From contig NZ_PHSU01000027.1 in assembly GCF_002814235.1 (NCBI RefSeq), positions 1 through 64,000 of the forward strand: DNA of 64,000 nucleotides. The letters run 5' to 3'. How positions within the stretch are numbered: the stretch's first letter is position 1; every line of letters starts with the position of its first letter. This document shows positions 34,366-43,300 of the stretch, one piece after another. The position numbers and the translations under genes were made by a program. The notes beneath the pieces were generated by a model, which was not told the origin of the DNA, did no database searches, and saw only the letters and a program-made list of their open reading frames with translations. Source of the DNA: Pseudomonas sp. QS1027. Lineage in GTDB: Bacteria; Pseudomonadota; Gammaproteobacteria; Pseudomonadales; Pseudomonadaceae.

Positions 34366-37300
34366 TTGGTCCCGCCTTGTTTGCTATCGGTGCCCCAGTT
34401 GAAGACCGGGCTGTTCTTTAACAACTCCTGCCCGGCAATCCAGGCGCTATTGCCGCCCCAGACCCCACCGGCGCCCCAGTCATTGACGTTGAAGAGCGGA
34501 CTGCTGCCGGTGCCCCAACCGTGGGTTTCGATATTGAAGCCACCCGAGGTAGTAGGCACCACGGAGCGCACGACAAAACCGGGATCCAGGGCGTGCATGC
34601 CCGGCAAGGTAATGTTGATCACACTCTTGCTGCTGTCGTCCGTCAGGTGAGCCACATACCCGAGCTTGAGCTTCATCAGATACAACTCACTCACGCCTCC
34701 GCTTTTGACCGCCGTCGTCCCATCGCCACCAGGGCCAGCGTTGCGTTTCAGCGCCTCGTATTCATTTTCCAGGGTACCGCAGCCACCCAAGGTCACCATG
34801 CATCCCGACGAGATATCACTGTATTCATGAGGCTGCTTGGTGCTGCCCGCCACGGCTTCCCACGTTTCGAAGCCCTTGGGAATTTCACCGCCCACCTGAC
34901 CTTTGCTATTGATGAACGTACCGCTTTTCACCACGTCGGCAAACTTGAGCTGACAGGCCGACATCCCCATCGATTCACAGTTATTCGAAGCCCATACCTT
35001 GAAGCCCGGCAGCCCGGCCGCCATGTTGGCCGCGACCAGCAGGCTGTTGGTTTCGATATCGCTGATTGCGCCGAAGGTGTCTTTATCCTTCGAGTTGACC
35101 GCCTTGTCGGCCGCGTACAAATCGCCGAAGCTCTTGGCCCCGTCGACGATCTGCGCAATGTGCTTGTCCAGGCATTTCTGGTCCGTGCACGCCAGGAGTT
35201 CAGCATCATTGGCGTCGCTCAATTTTTTGGCCTCGAGTTGCACACGCATGCGGCAAGCCGTGTTATCCGCCGCACACACCGCCAACTGCTTGGACAACAG
35301 CTCAATGTCCTCATGCTTGAGGTAGTTGTTCTTGACCTCTTCCATCCCGGACTGAGCGCCGGTAATCCCACCAACACCCGCGGCCGCCAATCCGGAAGCA
35401 CCCAAGATCAGGGATTTCTTCACGTCCAGGGGCAGGTCCATCTGCGCGACCTTTTCCGCTACCAGCGGTGCCGTCAGTCCCGCCGCGCCGGCGCCCAGTG
35501 CATTGGCGCCCACGGTGTTACCCGAAAGTCCCTGGACTGCTGCCGCCAGGGTGTGCATGAGCACCCGAGCAGAGCCGCCCTCTTCCCAGGCCGCTTTGGT
35601 AGCCGGGTCCTTGGCGTCTGCAAGCTGTTGGTTGGCGTAGTCACCAATGCGCTTGTACGTATCGGCCGCCGTGGTATTGGCGACAATACCCAGGGTCGTT
35701 GCCGCGCCGGCGCCGCCCATGGACGCACCAATCAGGCCGCTGGCGATATCGACGAATATCTTCTTGTCTCCACCGGCAGCCCAACTATCGTTGACGGCCT
35801 TGAGATTGAGCTCAGCGTCTCTCAAGTCCTTGACGTTCCCGGAGTCCTTGGCGGCTTTCACTTTCGCTTCCGCATCCTTCTTCTCAGCGGAAGACACCAG
35901 CCCCACGACACTCTGGGTCAGCGCTATCGAGCTCTGAATCAGATCCATGCGCGTCTTCAAGGCACCCACGTCCGGCTTGTCCAGCTTCGGATTGGCATTG
36001 GCCGTATCGCGATTGAGACCGACCAGGTCATTGGCCCCTTCGGCATTCCGCACGATGATCGTACCTTCGCTCACCGCACTACGGGTTTTGCTCTCGCCCG
36101 ACTCACTGAGCGCCAACGGCATACTGCCGCCAAAGCCCAGGCCGTCCTTACCGTAAGAGAGAGAGATACCCGCCGATTGACTGCTCGCCTCGCTCTTGTT
36201 CTTGATATCGCTGACCACCAGCCGATCAGTGCTGAGTTGGTTCTTGTCGGCACTCGCCTCGCTGGCGATCACCGCCCCCTGCAGGGTGGTGGTCTGGCCC
36301 ACGTTGATGTTGTAGCCGCCCTTGCCCGCAAACAGGCCACTCTGATCGGTCACTGCCTTGTAGTCACTGTTCGTATTACCCGCGGACAGGTTGGCCGAAG
36401 CGGTGACCGTCGAGCCATAGCAGAACGGTGGGATGCAGATACTGGCACCGAAGCCGGCGCTGCCCTGCTTGCTCTTTTCGCTCTCGGTGTCCTGGCGCGA
36501 AACAATGTCGAGGTTGCCGCCGATGACCGCGTTGATGCTATCCGCCTTGACCTGGGCGCCCGCCAGCGTGGTGTCCTTGCCGCTGTGCAGCACCAGGGAA
36601 CCGGTGTCCAGGGTGCTGTTGACCTGGGTCACCGAATGGCCATCGCCCATGCCCTTGCTGATCTGCGCCCCCAGGTCGAGGGTGAAACCGTTCTGCTCGC
36701 CGAGGTTGAAGCTGGCACCAATGGCAGTTTTGCTGTTGCTGCTATTACTGGATTTATCCGTCGTGTTCTGGGCACTTTCGAGAAGGATATTGTTCTTCGC
36801 ATCCAACACCGTACTGGCGCCTTTGAGCTGGCTGCCAATCACATGGATATCACCTGCTGTCCCCGCTGCGTTGCCCGTGGCGACAATCGCCAGCCCCCCA
36901 CCGGCGGTGACCTTGCTTTGTTTGGCCGTCTGGCTCTCTGCTTCCTCGGTTTTTTTACTATGAGTGCTTGCCAGCTCGGTACCGATCTTGATCAGCGAGC
37001 CCGAACTGCCTTTCCCTTGCAGATAGTTGGAAGCCGCGCCCTTGACGTCCGAGGCCATGTCCACCGGATCGATCCCGCCGAGCGACATCGCCAGTTGCGC
37101 CTCTTTCACCGCCCTGAGCCGCGGATCGTCAATCGCCTTGGTCGTCTTGACGGTCTCACGCAGGTTATAAATGGTATCCAGCGTACCGATCACAGTGCCG
37201 CCCAACACCCGACCGACGCCCAGGCTGGAGGATTTGTCGGTGCTGTTCTGACTGGCACTTTCCATCCCGGCCGCAATGGTCACATTGGACCCGGTCAGGT

Positions 37301-40300
37301 TCATGTTCCGGGTGCTGACCAACTCACTGGCGACAACGCCCAGATTGCGCCCCGCGACCAGGTTGACATTGCCCTGGCTCGAACCGATGGTGCTGCCGGT
37401 CAGGGTGGTTTGAGTCGCCTGGCCGTTATGGCTGGAGCTGCTCATGTTCAGGTGCTGGTTACCGGTGATGTCATCGATACCCAGCTTGTTGGCTGTCAGA
37501 ATACCGGTCAGGTCGTGACCTTTTTCCTTGTGCATTTCATTTCGGCTAAAGGTGTTTTCCGCGGCATTGATTGTCAGGTCGCGCCCCGCCTGTACGGTCA
37601 GGTCGCCGGCGCTGGCCAGGCCCGAGCCCGTGATCGTTGCATCCCGCTTGGCGACCACGTCCACGGTGTCACCGGCGACAAGGCTGCCGACTGCCGTGGT
37701 CTGGGTTTCAGCCACCTTGTCCTTGACCTTGCTCGACTTCAAGCCACCCCAGCTGCTTTTACTTTTGCTGCTTTCATGACGCGCACTCTCGGAATCGGTA
37801 ACGGCCAGAATCTGCACGTCGTTGCCAGCGCTCAACTGGGTGCCGCCTTTTTCAGTCGTCACCGCGCTGCCTTTGACCACAATATCGTTGCCCGCCACCA
37901 GCGAGGTGTGGCTGCCACTGGTGACAGCACTGGCGATATTGGTGCTGCTCGACGTTTCATCCAGGCGGCTCTTGCTGCCCGAGGAGTTTTTCTTGGTCTT
38001 GGTGTAGAAGCTGTAGTCGTCATTGGTCGCGGTTTGCAACGTCAGGTTGGCCCCGGCGTTCAGATACGCCTCGTTGCCGGCGGTCACCGTGCTCGCCACC
38101 AGCCCCAGGTCCTTGCCGGCCGTCAGCAAGACATTGCCACCGCCAGTCACACTCGAGGACACCTGTTGGGTGTGATCTTCCTGGCTGGTGACTTTCTTGG
38201 TATGGCCATAGGAGTGCTGCTCATCCGCCGCCGAAGACAGGGTCAGGTTGTCCACCGCGGAAAGCGCAACATCACGCTTGGCGTCGATCTGGCTGGCCAC
38301 AACGCTCAAGTCACGCCCGGCGCTGACCAACAGATCACGGCCGGCGGCGACAGTGGAACCGTTCTGGGTAATGGTCTGATCATTATGATGATCGCCCAGG
38401 GTATTGCTGTTCAACTGCTGGGCAGAGGTGATATTGACGTCGCGTCCCGCCCTGAGGGCTGTGTCCGTTGCACTCTGCAACACACCGCCGGTGTTGTTGA
38501 TATCGCGCCCGGCGCTGACGGTGAGGTTGTTGGCCGCTTCGATCCGCGCGGCATTGTCGGCAAACCCGCGTTGCTCGGTCTTGTAACCGGTGCCGCTCTC
38601 GTGTGTGGTGATGGTGCGTTCGTTGGTCACATCGCCGTTGAGGGCGGCCAGGCTGACATCCCGTCCGGCGATAATCCCACCGGCCTTGTTGGTCAGGTTG
38701 TTGTTCGCCAGCGCATCAAGGCGCTGACCGGCCTCGAGCAGCCCGCTGTTGACCTGGTCGTTGCCCGCCGCGGCCAACAGATTGTTACTGGCCCGCAAGG
38801 TCCCGGCGTTGTTCAAGTCCTTACCGGCAATCAGGGTCACATCACTGCCCTGGATCAGCGCACCGTTGGCGGCCAGGCGGTTATTGGCATTGGCCAGGTA
38901 CAGCACTGGCACCAACACCTGCTCGCCGTTCACCGTCGCGTTTTCCATCCAGACGATATCGTGGGTCAGCGCCGCAACCTGCTCGGAAGTCAGGCTCACA
39001 CCCAGTTGCAGATTGAGTGCCTGCTTGCTGGCAATGGCGTTGTTCATCAGGTACTTGAACATGCTGTCATCGGAGGTCTGACCATCGATGAAACGTTGCC
39101 CCGTACGGGCGACCACGGCCTGCTGGATCAGCTTCTGCTCGTAGAAACCGTCACCCAGGCGCTTGGCGCTGGCGTCCGGGTCGTAGCCCAGGTTGGACAG
39201 CAGGTAGTCCGAGCTCATGAACTGCTTGAGGTCGGTCAGCACCGGATTGGTTTCAATCAGGTACTTCTGCGGATTGGACCGACCCGAAGTGTCGGGCAAA
39301 CCCTGCACCCGGGTAATGCTGGTGGTCTGGCTACCCTGGGCGCTGTCTGCTGTGCCAGCGGCCAGGCCGCTTGGTGTGGCAAGGTCACCCGGTGTCGGCT
39401 GGCGCTGCGCCGCGCCAATGCTGGCGCCACCCAGGGTCCAGCTCTGCGGCGCAGTGACAGTCGGTGCACCGCTGCCCTCCCCGCTCAGATGGAACAGGCC
39501 ATTCTGGCCGGTCGGCAGGCTGAAGCCGGGCAAGGTGATCGGGTTGACCTGCTGCTGCGCCAGGTTCGGCGGCAGTTGCGAGTTGACGGTGATCCGCGTG
39601 GAGAAGTTGCTCCCCGAGGACTGGGTGTCGGTACGCGGGCCGGCGCCGACATAGGTGTAGCCCGGGCGCACGACACTGTTGTCGATGCCGTTTTGCGCCT
39701 GGACATAGACCGCACCGCCGGCCTGGATCACCGCGGCGTAGCTCTGATCACTGGCGGCCAGTTTACGGACGGTGCGGAACTGCCCCAGCTCGGTCTCGGT
39801 CATGCCGATAAAGGCACTCATTGCGCCCTCGAGGCCGCCCAGGTTATTGGGGTTGTAGCCTGCACCTTGAACCGAATATTGATTGTTAAAGGCGCTGGCC
39901 GCGTTGTACCAGCCCCCCGCGTCCTTGGTCCGCTCAGACATGAAGGTGCGTGACGTTTCGGTCTCCCCTGTTTCCAGGCCGCTGTTGATCAGGTTGTTGA
40001 CCCGGGCGACGAAGCTGCCGCCGGCGGCGATGGTGCTGCTCTTGTTGAGCAGATCCCCACCTTGAACATTCAGATTGGCGCCGGCGGTGATGCTCGAGGC
40101 CGCACTGGCTTGTGTCACTTCGAACTTGTCACGCTGGATGATCTGCCAGACGTGGTTCTGCTTACCGCTGCAGTCACCGGCGTTATAGCCTTCGATACAT
40201 TGGACTTCATTGATCGAGGCGGTGTAGATGCCCTGATTGTTGGTGGTCAGCACCGCGCGCACGTTCTGGATCGTGCTCGCCGCCAGGCTCATGCTGCCGT

Positions 40301-43300
40301 CGCTCTGCAGCGAGCCGGAGCTGTTGACGATGCTGCTGGCCAAACCACCCAGACCGTCGCGGTCTATGGCCAGGTTGCCCAGGCTGTAGATAGTGCCGTA
40401 GCTGTTGTTCAACGAATCGACACGCAGGCCCATATCGCTGCCACTGAAGATCAGCCCGTGATCGTTGAGCAATGCCCCGGTGGTCGCGGTCAGGATCTGC
40501 GCGCTGCCCAAGGTCCCGTAGTTGTTGATGCCACCGGCGTTGACGCTCATGTTCGCCGCTGAAGTCAGGCGACCATAGTTGTTCAGCACACCACCGACAT
40601 TGATCGTGGTATTGCCCCCCCCGGCGATGCTGCCGCTACCACCCAGGCTCAGTTGCGCCGCGCTCAAGCCCAAGGTGCCCAGGCTGCTCAGCCGACCATT
40701 GCCGGTATAGCTGCCACCCAGGCCCAGGTTGACGCTGCCGTCACTGGCGATCAGACCATCGTTGTTCCAGTTGCCGCCACTGCCTGTCAGGCTGGTGGAC
40801 GCCAGCAACTGGGCGCCGGCGAGCTGATTGAGGGTGCCGATATTCAGAGTCAGGCGCCCGGCCTGGATCACGCTGCTGTTGGTCCAATTGTCGGCGGTGA
40901 GGGTCAGACCGCCGCGGGTCACGAGGCTGCCGCCGGCGTTGAGGACGTTGGCGGTGGCGATATCAAAGGTGCCTGTACCGATGTGCAACAGGCTGCCGCC
41001 CTGATTCAGGAAGCTGCCGGCCCCCAGGGTCAGATCGTTGCTGGCGATTTCCAGATTACCGCTGCGGTTGTCGAACAGCCCACCGATCTGGAACAGGGTC
41101 TTGCCGCTGCTGCCCAGTGCATGCAACTGGCCGGTCTGGTTATCCAGGCTCGCGGCGGTGATCGAAAGGGCGTTGTCGCTTTCAATGATGCCTTTGCGGT
41201 TGTTCAGGGCACCCGCGAGGTTCAGGTTGATCTGGCTGCCGGCGATCTGGCCGCCCAGGTCGCCACTGTTATCGAAGTTACCGCTATTGACCGTGACCTG
41301 GCCGCTGGCATAAAGGCCGCCGTTACGGTTGTCGATATTGCCGGTGTTCAGCATCACATCGCCGGCGCGAGCGGCGATACGGCCACCATCGTTGTCGAAA
41401 CCGCCGAGTGCGTTGAGGTTCAGGCTCTGGCCCTGGATGCTGCCAGCCTGGCGATTGTTGTTCAGGTCATAACCGTTTTTCAGCACACCGACGACGCGGG
41501 TTTCCAGCGAATTTCTGACACTGGAAAGCACGCCGCCACGGTTGTCGAGGTTGGCGGCCTTGACCAGCAGGGTGCCATCCTGGGCAATCACCTTGCCGCT
41601 CTGGTTGTCGATATCACCGCTGACGTCGAGGCTGACCGCGCCCTTCCCTTGCAGCGAGCCTTTACCGTTGCCGAGGCTGGCGGCGCTCAGTTGCAGGTCG
41701 CCATTGCGGCTGGCGATCAAGCCGCCATTGCCGTTCTGTACCGCGCCGGTCGAGGTGATCAGCAGCTTGTCATTGGCACTGACAAGGCCGCCATTGCTGC
41801 TGTCCAGGCCGCCGGTGAGCAAGGTCATCAGACCCTGGCTGTAGAGTTCGCCGCCCTGGTTGTTGATCTGGTTGCTGCGTTGTACCAGCAACGGACCGAC
41901 ACCGGAGAGTTTGCCGTGGGTGTTGGTCAGTGTGCCGAGCAGGTCGAGGGTGACGCCGGCACCGCCACTCAGGGTGCCGTTGCTGTTGTCGAGATCAGTA
42001 CCGGCGAAGGTCAGCGCCTGTTGCGCCTGGACCGTGCCGCTGTTGCTCAGGGCCATGGCGTTCAGCGTCAGCAGCGTGCCGGCGTCGATCAAACCACCTT
42101 GGGCGTTGTTCAACAGGCCGGTGACAGTCAGGCTTTGAGCGCCCGCGCTGGAGAGGGTCCCGGCGCTGTTATCGAGACTGCCCGCCTTGATGGTCAAGGC
42201 CTGCTGGCTGGCCAGTGCGCCCGCGTTGTTGTTGAGCAACGCACCGCTGAGGGTCACATCGACATTGCCACTGCGGCTGGAAACCGTGCCGCTGTTGCGG
42301 TTATCGAGCGAACCGGCGTTGATCGCCACACCCTGCCAACCCGATAGCAGACCTGCGTTCTGGTTGATCAGATTGTCAGCGGTCAGGGTCAACTGGTTGT
42401 TGCTGATCAGCTTGCCGCCGTTACTGTTATCCAGGGCGCGCCCGCTCAGGTTGAGGCTTTGTTCGCTGGTCAGTGTGCCGCCCTGGTTGTTCAGGTCGCG
42501 CAGGTGGTTGAGGGTCAGGTTGCCGGCGGTGGTGATATGGCCAGCAGCGTTGTTCAGATCACCCGTTGCCGCACCAAAATCGAGAGCAATGGCGCTGCCC
42601 AGCAGGCTGCCGCCCTGGTTGTTGAGGCCGGCGCTGTTGAGGGTCAGGTTATTGGTGGCGTTGATCAGGCCCAGGTTCTGGTTGGTCAACTGACCGTCGA
42701 CGGTCAGGCCCAGGTCGGTACGACTGGTCAGGGTGCCGCCGCTGTTGTCGAGGCTACCGGCATGCGCATCAACCGAAGCCGCCGCGATCATGCCCTTGAT
42801 ATTACTCAGGGCCTGGTCGATACGCAGGGTCAGGGCCTGGTTGCTCAACAACTTGCCGCTGTCGTTGTTCAGGCTAGCGGCGGCGAGGGTAAAGGCCTGG
42901 GCGCTGGAGATTTCGCCGCCCTGGTTGTTCACGCCCTTGAGGTTGTTCAACGCCAGCAACGGCGCGTTGATCAGGCCGCCCTGGTTGTTCAGTTGACCGT
43001 GATTGAGGTCCAGGGTCAGCGACGCATCGCCTTTCAGCGAACCGCCTTGCTGGTCCAGACCGGTGACGCTGGCGGTCAGGTCCTTGGCGCCGATACGGCC
43101 ACCGTCCTGGTTGGTCAGTTGGGCGGTGGTCAGATCAAGGCGATTGCCGCTGCTGAGGAAACCGCTGTGGCTATTGTCGAAGGCACCAGTAGTGATCGAC
43201 ACCGGGCCCTGGCCGCTGATCGTGCCCTTCTGACGGTTGTCGAGACTGGCGCTGTGCAGGTCGATACCGCCGTCAGTCACCAGTCGACCACCCTGGTTGA

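Noticed and set aside
34521..39953. An 1810-residue open frame on the plus strand opposite cdiA
   Set aside because: It is the antisense of a repeat-rich, GC-rich gene with few stop codons. The translation is His/Gln/Arg/Ala-rich without domains, and cdiA on the minus strand has a full domain order.
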